From 2-01-FULL-39-28 sp964436165 (GTDB lineage: Bacteria; Patescibacteriota; Minisyncoccia; 2-02-FULL-40-12; GWA2-44-9): 31,029 nucleotides of DNA. Positions within the stretch are counted from its first letter, which is position 1. Every line of letters starts with the position of its first letter. The notes beneath the pieces are model-generated. The model saw only the letters and a program-made list of their open reading frames with translations, did not search any database and was not told where the DNA came from. The position numbers and the translations under genes are program-made. Shown piece by piece: positions 20,000-26,520 of the stretch. Location of the stretch: positions 1 through 31,029 of the forward strand of contig CAYTBY010000011.1 in the NCBI GenBank assembly GCA_964436165.1, written 5' to 3'.

Positions 20000-20359
20000 A
20001 TGGAATCAAAAAAGAAAAAACTTAATAGGCAAAGACGGCACAATCGAGTTAGGTCTAGAATTATTGGCACAAAAGAGCGGCCGCGGGTTTCGGTTTTTAA
20101 AAGTAATAAGCATATTTTTGTCCAGCTAGTTGATGATGAATCCAGAAAAACACTCTTGAGCAGTAAAGTTATTTCTGCCAAGAAAAGTAAAATAAAGGGC
20201 AGCAAAAGCGATAAAGCGACTGAAATAGGGAAAATGGTGGCCGAGAAAGCTAAAACAGCAGGTATCAGCAAAGCAGTCTTTGATAGGGGCGGCTATAAAT
20301 ACCATGGCCGAGTAAAAGCTTTAGCCGACGGTTTAAGGGCTGGAGGGCTTAAGTTCTAG
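20000..20359 (+). CDS. rplR: 50S ribosomal protein uL18
   Basis: uL18 binds 5S rRNA together with uL5. The product is 119 aa from ATG 20000 (MESKKKKLNRQRRHNRVRSR). It contains RPRVSVFKSNKHIFVQLVDD and the C-terminal FDRGGYKYHGRVKALADGLR. An upstream frame at 19979 runs in the palindrome and is rejected. Confidence 0.96.
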   Translation: MESKKKKLNRQRRHNRVRSRIIGTKERPRVSVFKSNKHIFVQLVDDESRKTLLSSKVISAKKSKIKGSKSDKATEIGKMVAEKAKTAGISKAVFDRGGYKYHGRVKALADGLRAGGLKF

Positions 20360-20427
20360 CTTCTAGGTGTTAGGAATTAGGTATTAGGTAAAAACCTAAA
20401 ACCTAAAACCTAAAACCTAAAACCTAA
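20360..20427 (+). repeat. Inverted repeat in the rplR-rpsE spacer
   Basis: TAGGTGTTAGGAATTAGGTATTAGG on the left (words of TTAGG) and CCTAAAACCTAAAACCTAAA on the right. It ends 2 nt before the rpsE GTG. Confidence 0.75.
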
Positions 20428-20429
20428 AC

Positions 20430-21041
20430 GTGGAAAATCAATCAACACAATTTAATAATCCAGGCCAAGGAAGTGAGAACACTAGAGGCGGCCAAGGCGG
20501 GCAAAGACGGGGCGGCAGAGGCGGCGGCCGCAGATTTGGCGGTGCACCCCGGGAGAAGTCTGAATATGACCAGAAGGTTCTTGATATTGCCAGAGTGACC
20601 AGAGTTACAAAGGGCGGCAAGCGCTTTAGTTTTAGGACGACCGTAGCTATCGGAGACGGAAAATCAAAGGTTGGAGTTGGTATCGGTAAGGGTATTGATG
20701 TTGCTCAGTCAATGCAGAAAGCTTTTAATCGGGCTAAGAAAAATTTAATAACCGTTCCCATCGTTAATGGAACTATTCCTTACCAGGTTGAATCTAAGTT
20801 TCATAGTGCAGTTGTTTTGCTTAAGCCGGCAAAAGGCGGGGTTAAGGCCGGAGGTGCGGTTCGGGTAGTGGCTAAACTGGCCGGGATTAAAGCGCTAACC
20901 GGAAAACTTGTTGAAAGAACGAATAGTAAAATTAATATTGCTAGAGCGACAATTGAAGCACTTCGACAGTTGAAAGTTAAAAGTTCTTCAAGTTCATCAA
21001 GTGTGTCAAATAAAAATTCTATTCAAGAGAAAACTTTATGA
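20430..21041 (+). CDS. rpsE: 30S ribosomal protein uS5
   Basis: uS5 acts in decoding fidelity. The product is 203 aa from GTG 20430. The N-terminus is a Gly/Arg-rich extension (GGQRRGGRGGGRRFGG), followed by YDQKVLDIARVTRVTKGGKR, VGVGIGKGIDVAQSMQKAF and the C-terminal domain NSKINIARATIEALRQLK. The last 21 or so residues (Ser-rich) are encoded by the left arm of the next inverted repeat, so they are likely an extension into repeat DNA. No rpmD follows. Confidence 0.96.
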   Translation: MENQSTQFNNPGQGSENTRGGQGGQRRGGRGGGRRFGGAPREKSEYDQKVLDIARVTRVTKGGKRFSFRTTVAIGDGKSKVGVGIGKGIDVAQSMQKAFNRAKKNLITVPIVNGTIPYQVESKFHSAVVLLKPAKGGVKAGGAVRVVAKLAGIKALTGKLVERTNSKINIARATIEALRQLKVKSSSSSSSVSNKNSIQEKTL

Positions 21042-21063
21042 ACTTTATAACTTTATAAACTTT
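20968..21063 (+). repeat. Inverted repeat overlapping the end of rpsE
   Basis: GTTGAAAGTTAAAAGTTCTT... pairs imperfectly with ...GAACTTTATAACTTTATAAA. The left arm is coding (rpsE tail); the right arm ends at the rplO ATG. Confidence 0.65.
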
Positions 21064-21540
21064 ATGGACTTAAGCAATCTACAACCGAATACTCCCCGAA
21101 AATCAGAGAAGCGTGTTGGGCGTGGGGGAAAGAGGGGGACATATTCCGGCGGAGGAACAAAGGGCCAGAAGTCCCGGGCCGGATCTGGAGTTAAGCCAGG
21201 TTTTAGAGGCGGAGATAATCGGCTTTGGCAGTTGTTTCCTAAGCAGAGAGGAGCTTCAAAAAAACCAGGCGGAAAGGGAATCCACAGAAAACATCGCTAC
21301 TATCAATACAGGCAAGACAAGCCGACTGTTTTTAATCTCGGATTTTTTAACCAGTTTACCGGAGAGGAATTAATTAATTCGGAATTATTGAACAAAAAAG
21401 GATTTTTGCCAAGCCCTAAGGGCAAAGTAAAAGTTCTTGGCGGAGGAGAATTACAAGGAGGAAAGAATTTTCAGGGTTTTGATTTTTCCAAGTCGGCACG
21501 TCAGAAAATAGCCAAACTAGGCGGAACGGTTAAGCCATAA
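21064..21540 (+). CDS. rplO: 50S ribosomal protein uL15
   Basis: uL15 is a late-assembly 50S protein with a long Gly-rich extension. The product is 158 aa from ATG 21064 (MDLSNLQPNTPRKSEKRVGR). It contains GRGGKRGTYSGGGTKGQKSR, GVKPGFRGGDNRLWQLFPKQ and the C-terminal KVKVLGGGE. It directly follows rpsE without the rpmD (uL30) gene usual at this place. The longer frame from 21001 overlaps rpsE and is rejected. Confidence 0.96.
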   Translation: MDLSNLQPNTPRKSEKRVGRGGKRGTYSGGGTKGQKSRAGSGVKPGFRGGDNRLWQLFPKQRGASKKPGGKGIHRKHRYYQYRQDKPTVFNLGFFNQFTGEELINSELLNKKGFLPSPKGKVKVLGGGELQGGKNFQGFDFSKSARQKIAKLGGTVKP

Positions 21541-21620
21541 CACTAATACCCCAATTAATACGAATACACTAATGCAGAAAAAATCTCTATTAGAGTATTG
21601 GGATATATTCGTAAATTAGG
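21541..21620 (+). repeat. Inverted repeat in the rplO-secY spacer
   Basis: CACTAATACCCCAATTAATACG on the left (start of arm) is matched by ...GTATTGGGATATATTCGTAA on the right. Sequence distinct from the other families. Confidence 0.7.
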
Positions 21621-21627
21621 ATTATAT

Positions 21628-22887
21628 ATGAACAAAATCTTACAAATATTTAAACGTCCGGAGTTAAGAAGCAAAGTTCTTTTTGTTCTGGCTTTGCTTG
21701 TGGTTTTTCGAGTAATTTCTAATATTCCTATTCCAGCCGTGGATGCCGATCGGCTGAAGGACTTTTTTGCCCAGAACCAGTTTTTTGGTTTGATCAGCGC
21801 TTTTACCGGCGGTTCTTTAACAGCTTTGTCTATCGGAATGCTGGGTTTGGGACCCTATATTACCGGCTCAATCATTATGCAGCTTTTGACAATGATATTC
21901 CCACAGCTCGAACAGATGTATAAATATGAGGGCGAAGCTGGAAGGGCAAAGTTTAACCAATATTCAAGAATATTGACGGTGCCTTTGGCGGCTCTTCAGG
22001 GTTTTGGCTTTCTTACCCTTCTTTCCAAACAGCAGGTCATTGGGTCATTAACTACTCTTGATTGGGTAACGACTCTGATTACGGTTACGGCGGCTAGTGT
22101 ATTTTTGATGTGGCTTGGGGAATTAATTACTGAAAAGAATATTGGTAACGGTGTCTCACTTTTAATCTTGGCCGGTATCGTTGCCGGTTTGCCAACGAGC
22201 ATAAGTCAGGCGACATTTACTTATACTCCAGATCAGTTGTTCACATATCTTGCTTTCATTGTTGTTGGATTAGCTGTTGTTGTAGGTGTTATTTATATTT
22301 CCGAGGCTCAAAGAAACATTCCGATTAATTATGCCCGTCGAATCCGTGGTTCGAGGGTTTTTGGCGGAGTTTCAACTTATCTGCCGATGAGGGTTAATAA
22401 TGCCGGAGTCATCCCGATAATTTTTGCCCTGTCTCTTCTGCTTTTCCCAAGCATGGTCGCTAATTTCCTTTCGGCTTATGATATTCCTGGGATTTCAAAG
22501 ATAGCCGTCAGGATAAATGATCTTCTTCAGTCAAATCTTTGGTATTCAGTCTTATACTTCTTGCTCGTGGTTTTGTTTACCTATTTTTATACAGCTATTA
22601 CTTTTGATCCCAAATCAATCTCTGAAAATATTCAGAAACAAGGCGGATATATTCCGGGTATTCGTCCGGGTCCGATGACGGCAGAATTTCTAAATCATCT
22701 TTTGACGCGAGTAACGCTGGTGGGGGCGATATTTTTGGGGGTGATTGCTATTATGCCAAATATTGTTCAAGGATTTACCGGAATTACCGCATTTACCGTC
22801 GGCGGCACATCAATTCTAATCGTTGTCTCGGTGGCGATCGAAATTATGAAGCAAGTCGACGCCCAGTTGAGTATGTATGAGTACTAG
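21628..22887 (+). CDS. secY: Protein translocase subunit SecY
   Basis: SecY is the channel of the Sec translocon. The product is 419 aa from ATG 21628, with about ten membrane segments. Recognised: the N-terminal IFKRPELRSKVLFVLALLVV stretch, the plug-region GGSLTALSIGMLGLGPYITG, QYSRILTVPLA, the cytoplasmic loop ARRIRGSRVFGG and C-terminal FDPKSISENIQKQGGYIPGI. An AGGA 8 nt upstream may aid initiation. Its usual partner adk is about 2.9 kb downstream, behind inserted genes. Confidence 0.98.
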   Translation: MNKILQIFKRPELRSKVLFVLALLVVFRVISNIPIPAVDADRLKDFFAQNQFFGLISAFTGGSLTALSIGMLGLGPYITGSIIMQLLTMIFPQLEQMYKYEGEAGRAKFNQYSRILTVPLAALQGFGFLTLLSKQQVIGSLTTLDWVTTLITVTAASVFLMWLGELITEKNIGNGVSLLILAGIVAGLPTSISQATFTYTPDQLFTYLAFIVVGLAVVVGVIYISEAQRNIPINYARRIRGSRVFGGVSTYLPMRVNNAGVIPIIFALSLLLFPSMVANFLSAYDIPGISKIAVRINDLLQSNLWYSVLYFLLVVLFTYFYTAITFDPKSISENIQKQGGYIPGIRPGPMTAEFLNHLLTRVTLVGAIFLGVIAIMPNIVQGFTGITAFTVGGTSILIVVSVAIEIMKQVDAQLSMYEY

Positions 22888-23012
22888 GGCATAAATGGCT
22901 TTCTCCCCATTTTCTCAACCACTGCTCCGGGCTAGACAAACAATAGCTTTAAAACCTCCGGAAGGCCTGTTGAGCAGGCCCGCCTTCGGGAATTCCTTCA
23001 TCTCTGAAAATT
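22888..23012 (+). other. Spacer after secY with hairpins, no gene seen
   Basis: Contains GGCCTGTTGAGCAGGCC (near 22964-22980) inside a larger CCGGAAGG...CCTTCGGG pairing. No ORF or promoter is supported here. Confidence 0.5.
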
Positions 23013-23070
23013 AAAAAACCGAGGTGTCCCCTCAAATCTTAAAAGAGGTGACTCCTCGGTTTTTATTTTC
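23013..23070 (+). terminator. Large terminator closing the spc-secY unit
   Basis: AAAACCGAGG pairs with CCTCGGTTTT, with inner GAGGTGTCCCCTC and GAGGTGACTCCTC pieces. A and T runs on both sides make it potentially bidirectional. Confidence 0.8.
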
Positions 23071-23147
23071 AGGATTCAGTCAGTTCCCGCTTTCCTGTCG
23101 GTTTAAGATAAAGCTTTGTTTGTTACTATCCCTCCCGCAAAGGTTTC

Positions 23148-23176
23148 GTAAATGGCACGAAAGCCATTTACTTTTT
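23148..23176 (+). terminator. Second terminator before the accessory array
   Basis: GTAAATGGC, loop, GCCATTTAC, TTTTT. It abuts the promoter at 23178, so it insulates the first accessory gene. Confidence 0.8.
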
Positions 23177-23177
23177 C

Positions 23178-23238
23178 TTGACATTCGCTGAAAATCTAGT
23201 AATATCTAACCACGAATTGTTTTTAAAGAGGTATTTTA
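23178..23238 (+). promoter_or_regulatory. Shared promoter-leader module, copy 1
   Basis: TTGACA (23178), 16 nt, TAATAT (23200), then CTAACCACGAATTG... and AAAGAGGT before the ATG. Related to modules at 23719, 24395 and 24951. Confidence 0.75.
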
Positions 23239-23577
23239 ATGGGTGATTCCGAAAAAGTTACTCTAGAACAGTGGCTAGCGGCTTATCAAGAAGCCGAACA
23301 ACTGGAACACTCTATCATGATAAAACTTCAGGAGATTCATGGTAAAACGGTAATATTGAGTGAGTATTATGCAATGGTCAATGAGTTTTTCGATAAATTG
23401 TATGAACAAGGTGAAACACGCAGTTCTTTGCAAAATGTATCTGCTTTTCATGGGATGATAGGCAGTACCATTTTCTCGGAATTTTTTAAGCCAGGTGAGT
23501 CTAGGGCTGATTTGGAAGGCAATCGATCTATACTTAGACATTTTAGAAACAAACTTCGGGAGCTAGAATCAGCTTGA
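23239..23577 (+). CDS. Hypothetical 112-aa protein, first gene of the array
   Basis: I do not recognise it. It is predicted soluble and mostly helical (LEQWLAAYQEAEQLEHSIMI; ILRHFRNKLRELES), with no cysteine, signal or membrane segment. AAAGAGGT upstream gives a Shine-Dalgarno. It has its own promoter and terminator and is thus a self-contained unit. Confidence 0.7.
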   Translation: MGDSEKVTLEQWLAAYQEAEQLEHSIMIKLQEIHGKTVILSEYYAMVNEFFDKLYEQGETRSSLQNVSAFHGMIGSTIFSEFFKPGESRADLEGNRSILRHFRNKLRELESA

Positions 23578-23590
23578 AGTTGTGTAACTT

Positions 23591-23615
23591 GCCGAGACAT
23601 CTCGGCTTTTGTTTT
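23591..23615 (+). terminator. Terminator of array gene 1
   Basis: GCCGAGA, CA, TCTCGGC, TTTT. The same 20-nt sequence is reused at 25131-25152. Confidence 0.85.
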
Positions 23616-23718
23616 ACTACTGTTTTTGTTAAACATCCGATGTTTAACAGCGTTTCATTGAGGAGTTTTTATTATACAAATTCCTCACATGAGAGATTTG
23701 TATAATAACGAGTAAAGA

Positions 23719-23784
23719 TTGACAATGGTTTGATTTTTTAATAGTATCTAGGCATACTTGTTCATTGAGAGGGAAAATAGGTAA
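23719..23784 (+). promoter_or_regulatory. Shared promoter-leader module, copy 2
   Basis: TTGACA, 17 nt, TAGTAT (23742), then CTAGGCATACTTGTTCATTG and GAGAGGG. An AGG lies close to the ATG at 23785. Confidence 0.75.
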
Positions 23785-24312
23785 ATGCATCGAAGGCAGT
23801 CAAAGACGACCCCTACTTTTAAACACTATGCCGCAAGTGGACATTTTGCCATGTGGCTTGGTTTAGAAGATATAGACCTTCAGGATTGCAAAGAATGGGA
23901 TGCTTGGGACATACACGCTTTTTCTGTAGCTTTTGGGAAAAAGTATCCAGTATTAAAGAGCAAATTGTGTAACTTGCCCGCAGGTGAATTCGAGCATGAC
24001 GGACTTGTGTTTCAGGATATATGGTATCCATACGAAGATCAGCCTATGTTGTATGTGATTGGGTTCGGAGTTGTTGTGTTTAGCGCCACAAGAGGAGAAA
24101 GACAGAAGTTCAGTTTGAATACTATTATTCGCAGAATACAGAAAATTTACCCCAAAGCGGTTAAAGCTTTTGAAGGATGGGGGATAAAAGAAGATATTCA
24201 CGTCTGTACTCGCTTACTACTGAACGAAGAAGACCTGAGGCTTAATGAAGTATTACTAGAGTCAAAGGGCCTATTACGAAATGGGCAGTTAATTATGGAT
24301 CCAAAAATATAA
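23785..24312 (+). CDS. Hypothetical 175-aa protein of the array
   Basis: Not recognised. It is soluble, with a tryptophan-rich N-terminal half (AMWLGLEDIDLQDCKEWDAW), a beta-rich middle (MLYVIGFGVVVFSATRGERQ) and a helical C-terminal part (TIIRRIQKIYPKAVKAFEGW). There is no membrane segment or enzyme motif. It is preceded by the shared promoter-leader and followed by a hairpin with a T tract. Confidence 0.7.
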   Translation: MHRRQSKTTPTFKHYAASGHFAMWLGLEDIDLQDCKEWDAWDIHAFSVAFGKKYPVLKSKLCNLPAGEFEHDGLVFQDIWYPYEDQPMLYVIGFGVVVFSATRGERQKFSLNTIIRRIQKIYPKAVKAFEGWGIKEDIHVCTRLLLNEEDLRLNEVLLESKGLLRNGQLIMDPKI

Positions 24313-24371
24313 CCAGTTTTTGAGGTGACACTTCGCCGTTTTTATCCTATTATGCCAGCTTTATTTTGGCC

Positions 24372-24393
24372 AAGCCGTTGATACGGCTTTTTT
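24372..24393 (+). terminator. Terminator of array gene 2
   Basis: AAGCCGT, TGAT, ACGGCTT, TTTT, ending just before the next TTGACA. Confidence 0.8.
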
Positions 24394-24394
24394 C

Positions 24395-24459
24395 TTGACA
24401 CCAACTGGAAATAGTAATAATATCTAGGCACGATTGTTCGTTGTCAAAGAGAGTGACGC
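24395..24459 (+). promoter_or_regulatory. Shared promoter-leader module, copy 3
   Basis: TTGACA, 17 nt, TAATAT (24418), then CTAGGCACGATTGTTCGTTG, TCAAAGAGAGTGACGC and ATG. Nearly identical to copy 4 from the -10 to the start codon. Confidence 0.85.
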
Positions 24460-24861
24460 ATGAACCTTAAAGTTGGGGATAACGATTCTTTCTCAGAGAC
24501 TATAACTCAAGAGAAGATTAACGAGTTTGCAAGAATTTCGGGAGATATAAATCCTGTCCATATTGATGCTGAGTATGCAAAAACAACTCGTTTTAAGGGT
24601 TGTGTTGCTCATGGAGTGATGATCGATGCGATGATTTCTCGGGTTTTAGGGACTCAATTCCCCGGACCCGGTACAATCTTGCTATCTTTATTTACAAAAT
24701 ATCTTAAGCCAGTTTATTGCGATACGGTTATCACGGTGAGAATAACCATTTCAGCTATAAAAGAGGACAAACCTATTTTTACCCTAAGGACAAAAGCGAT
24801 GAATCAGTTCGGCGAACTGGTAGCTGAAGGAGAAGCAGTTATTTTATTTGAACCTAACTGA
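24460..24861 (+). CDS. MaoC-like (R)-specific hydratase
   Basis: This is a hot-dog fold protein of the MaoC/(R)-enoyl-CoA hydratase family; such enzymes hydrate enoyl-CoA or related thioesters. The product is 133 aa. The catalytic signature is clear: FARISGDINPVHIDAEYAKT (Asp and His of the D-x(4)-H motif) followed by FKGCVAHGVMIDAMISRVLG. The C-terminal strands (FTLRTKAMNQFGELVAEGEA) fit the fold. The substrate is unknown. It is surprising in a lineage usually without fatty-acid metabolism, and transfer is possible. A short palindrome (AACTGAGATCTCAGTT) overlaps its stop. Confidence 0.88.
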   Translation: MNLKVGDNDSFSETITQEKINEFARISGDINPVHIDAEYAKTTRFKGCVAHGVMIDAMISRVLGTQFPGPGTILLSLFTKYLKPVYCDTVITVRITISAIKEDKPIFTLRTKAMNQFGELVAEGEAVILFEPN

Positions 24862-24950
24862 GATCTCAGTTGAATTTTGTAGATAGAAATATAGTTCAGA
24901 ATTATCTAAATTCTCGCGGAGTATAAGTCGGTTTAATCCCAACTTTTTTA

Positions 24951-25017
24951 TTGACATAAATTTTATTTTTTAATAATATCTAGGCACGGATTGTTCGTTG
25001 TCAAAGAAGGGGACGCA
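24951..25017 (+). promoter_or_regulatory. Shared promoter-leader module, copy 4
   Basis: TTGACA, 17 nt, TAATAT (24974), then CTAGGCACGGATTGTTCGTT, GTCAAAGAAGGGGACGCA and ATG. The GGGG is a plausible Shine-Dalgarno. Confidence 0.85.
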
Positions 25018-25113
25018 ATGAGGCTTATAGGGTTAGCCCTTGTTTTTCTAATAACCATATTTTCATTCGATTTAAAGAAAAATTACTATTTGGAACATAG
25101 GCAAAGAAAATAA
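25018..25113 (+). CDS. 31-aa membrane microprotein
   Basis: The frame encodes 31 aa: a hydrophobic first half (LIGLALVFLITIFSF) and a basic, aromatic second half (KKNYYLEHRQRK). It has a promoter-leader module nearly identical to that of the MaoC-like gene and an intrinsic terminator 17 nt after its stop, so expression as a unit is likely despite its length. It probably inserts once in the membrane. Function unknown. Confidence 0.65.
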   Translation: MRLIGLALVFLITIFSFDLKKNYYLEHRQRK

Positions 25114-25130
25114 ATTAAGTTAAGTCTTCT

Positions 25131-25152
25131 GCCGAGACATCTCGGCTTTTTA
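25131..25152 (+). terminator. Terminator of the microprotein unit
   Basis: GCCGAGA, CA, TCTCGGC, TTTTT, identical in stem and loop to the terminator at 23591. Confidence 0.85.
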
Positions 25153-25153
25153 G

Positions 25154-25181
25154 TTGCAAAATTGTGGGAATATGATAGAAT
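25154..25181 (+). promoter_or_regulatory. Promoter of the 25215-25689 pair
   Basis: TTGCAA, 16 nt, TAGAAT. The leader then carries GAGGTGAGGAG, a strong Shine-Dalgarno, before the ATG at 25215. It lacks the CTAGGCACG leader of the other modules. Confidence 0.6.
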
Positions 25182-25214
25182 TTTAGAAGATTTTTGATAT
25201 TGAGGTGAGGAGCC

Positions 25215-25352
25215 ATGTTAGTAGTAGTCCCAATGAAGATTATGGAATCTCCCATTGCTGTTTTTATGGATGTACTCTTCTGGCGATTTTTAATCATATT
25301 CGTAATTTATAAGTGGTTAACAGCTGTTAAGAATTTATGGGAGGGATGGTAA
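25215..25352 (+). CDS. 45-aa membrane microprotein
   Basis: The frame encodes 45 aa with one hydrophobic segment in the middle (FWRFLIIFVIYKWL). GAGGTGAGGAG lies 3-13 nt before the ATG. The stop TAA is one base before the ATG of the next gene, and GGGAGG within its last codons would be that gene's Shine-Dalgarno, so the pair is translationally coupled. Function unknown. Confidence 0.65.
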   Translation: MLVVVPMKIMESPIAVFMDVLFWRFLIIFVIYKWLTAVKNLWEGW

Positions 25353-25353
25353 G

Positions 25354-25689
25354 ATGACTTCAGGCATCCCCGATTATATCGTTTATATCCTTGGAGTCCT
25401 GTTAGCTCTTTATACGTTAGGAATCTTTCTGGCCAATAAGAAAATTAGCAGATTAGAGTTACGGATTAAGTTCTTGGAAATAGACAAAAAATATCTTGCA
25501 GAACGTCTTGATACTAGAATGTGGTATTCTAATAATTTGAGAATGGTTATGCTACTTCGAGAAGGAAATTACAGTATTCAGACCATACAGCGAAAAGAAT
25601 TCCAGATCTTACTTATGGAAACGATGGAACTTTACGAAAAATTAAAATCAAAAATCCGAAAATGTCCAATAATTCAGACATGGATATGA
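25354..25689 (+). CDS. Single-pass membrane protein with coiled coil
   Basis: The product is 111 aa. Residues about 8-27 (YIVYILGVLLALYTLGIFLA) form a membrane anchor; the rest is a charged helix likely to form a coiled coil (KKISRLELRIKFLEIDKKYL...). In overall plan it resembles the larger protein at 6588-7364, though no sequence homology is claimed. Coupled to the upstream microprotein. Confidence 0.65.
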   Translation: MTSGIPDYIVYILGVLLALYTLGIFLANKKISRLELRIKFLEIDKKYLAERLDTRMWYSNNLRMVMLLREGNYSIQTIQRKEFQILLMETMELYEKLKSKIRKCPIIQTWI

Positions 25690-25716
25690 CGGAAAATTTT
25701 TATACCTCCCTCCTTC

Positions 25717-25745
25717 TTGCTGACAATTCAACGCCGAGCTAATAT
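25717..25745 (+). promoter_or_regulatory. Candidate promoter for adk-map
   Basis: TTGCTG, 17 nt, TAATAT. The overlapping GAGCT...AGCTC hairpin followed by GTTTTATTTT may be the terminator of the preceding unit, so the two assignments compete. Confidence 0.45.
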
Positions 25746-25785
25746 AGCTCGTTTTATTTTATAAACATGTTATTATCAATTTATC

Positions 25786-26520
25786 ATGTTGAACGATAAT
25801 ACAAATCCTCCTTCGCCAAGGCTTCGGAAGGACTATTCGCTAGGAGCGAATAGAAAATGGGCAGTGATATTAATTGGGCCGCCTGGGTCGGGGAAGGGGA
25901 CGCAGGCGGAGTTGTTGGCCGAGAAATTCGGTCTTATTCATGTGGAGACCTCCAAGATCATAGAAAATAAATTTAAGAATGCCGCACCAAATGATGAGAT
26001 CATAAATCAGCAGAAGAAGATTTGGGAAGAAGGAGGAATAAATTCTCCTGAACTGGTTACTCAATGGGTGTTAGAAAATGTTCGTTCTTTGCACGATAAA
26101 GGTATAGGTATAGTTTTTAGTGCTTCGCCCAGAACAATATATGAAGCCGAACAAGAAATGCCAGTTTTTGAAGAACTTTATGGTAGGGATAATGTAAAAG
26201 CAATTCATCTTAATCTAACTAAAGAGGAGTCTATTAAAAGAAACTCAAGCCGTAGAATTTGTGAAGCTAACCGTCACACTATTCCCGATTTTCCGATGTT
26301 CAAAGATGTCACCACTTGTCCCAAAGATGGAAGTCCTCTTTTGAAGCGCAAGTTAGATACCCCTGAAACTATAGGGGTAAGATATGAGGTTTATTTGAGG
26401 CAGACCCAACCCGCACTTTCCTTTCTACAGGAAAATGGGTATAAAGTTTTAGAGATAGAAGGTGAGCAGGACATAGATAAAGTTTTTGAAGATATTTTAA
26501 AAGGATTGGGAGAAGAATGA
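25786..26520 (+). CDS. adk: Adenylate kinase (divergent, with N-terminal extension)
   Basis: It transfers phosphate between ATP and AMP. The product is 244 aa. The P-loop GPPGSGKGTQ starts at residue 31, instead of about 7 in typical enzymes. The LID region holds RRIC and TTCPKDGS with two Cys, and Arg-rich motifs (SSRRIC, GVRYEVY) are present. The AMP-binding part (HVETSKIIE) is divergent. The extra N-terminal stretch is encoded by two hairpin-forming sequences; a GTG at 25864 would give a start of normal length. map overlaps by 4 nt. Confidence 0.88.
   Translation: MLNDNTNPPSPRLRKDYSLGANRKWAVILIGPPGSGKGTQAELLAEKFGLIHVETSKIIENKFKNAAPNDEIINQQKKIWEEGGINSPELVTQWVLENVRSLHDKGIGIVFSASPRTIYEAEQEMPVFEELYGRDNVKAIHLNLTKEESIKRNSSRRICEANRHTIPDFPMFKDVTTCPKDGSPLLKRKLDTPETIGVRYEVYLRQTQPALSFLQENGYKVLEIEGEQDIDKVFEDILKGLGEE
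25807..25856. repeat. Two hairpins in the 5' end of adk
   Basis: CCTTC...GGAAGG, then CTATTCGCT/AGCGAATAG (perfect 9 bp). They encode the non-conserved N-terminal extension, or form a leader if translation starts at 25864. Confidence 0.6.

Noticed and set aside
20380..20430. Tandem CCTAAAA units resembling telomere-type or CRISPR repeats
   Set aside because: They are short, without spacers, and are the right arm of an inverted repeat whose left arm holds the complementary TTAGG words.
21113..21373. Alternative-frame ORF of 86 aa inside rplO
   Set aside because: It is fully contained in rplO, whose family match is certain.
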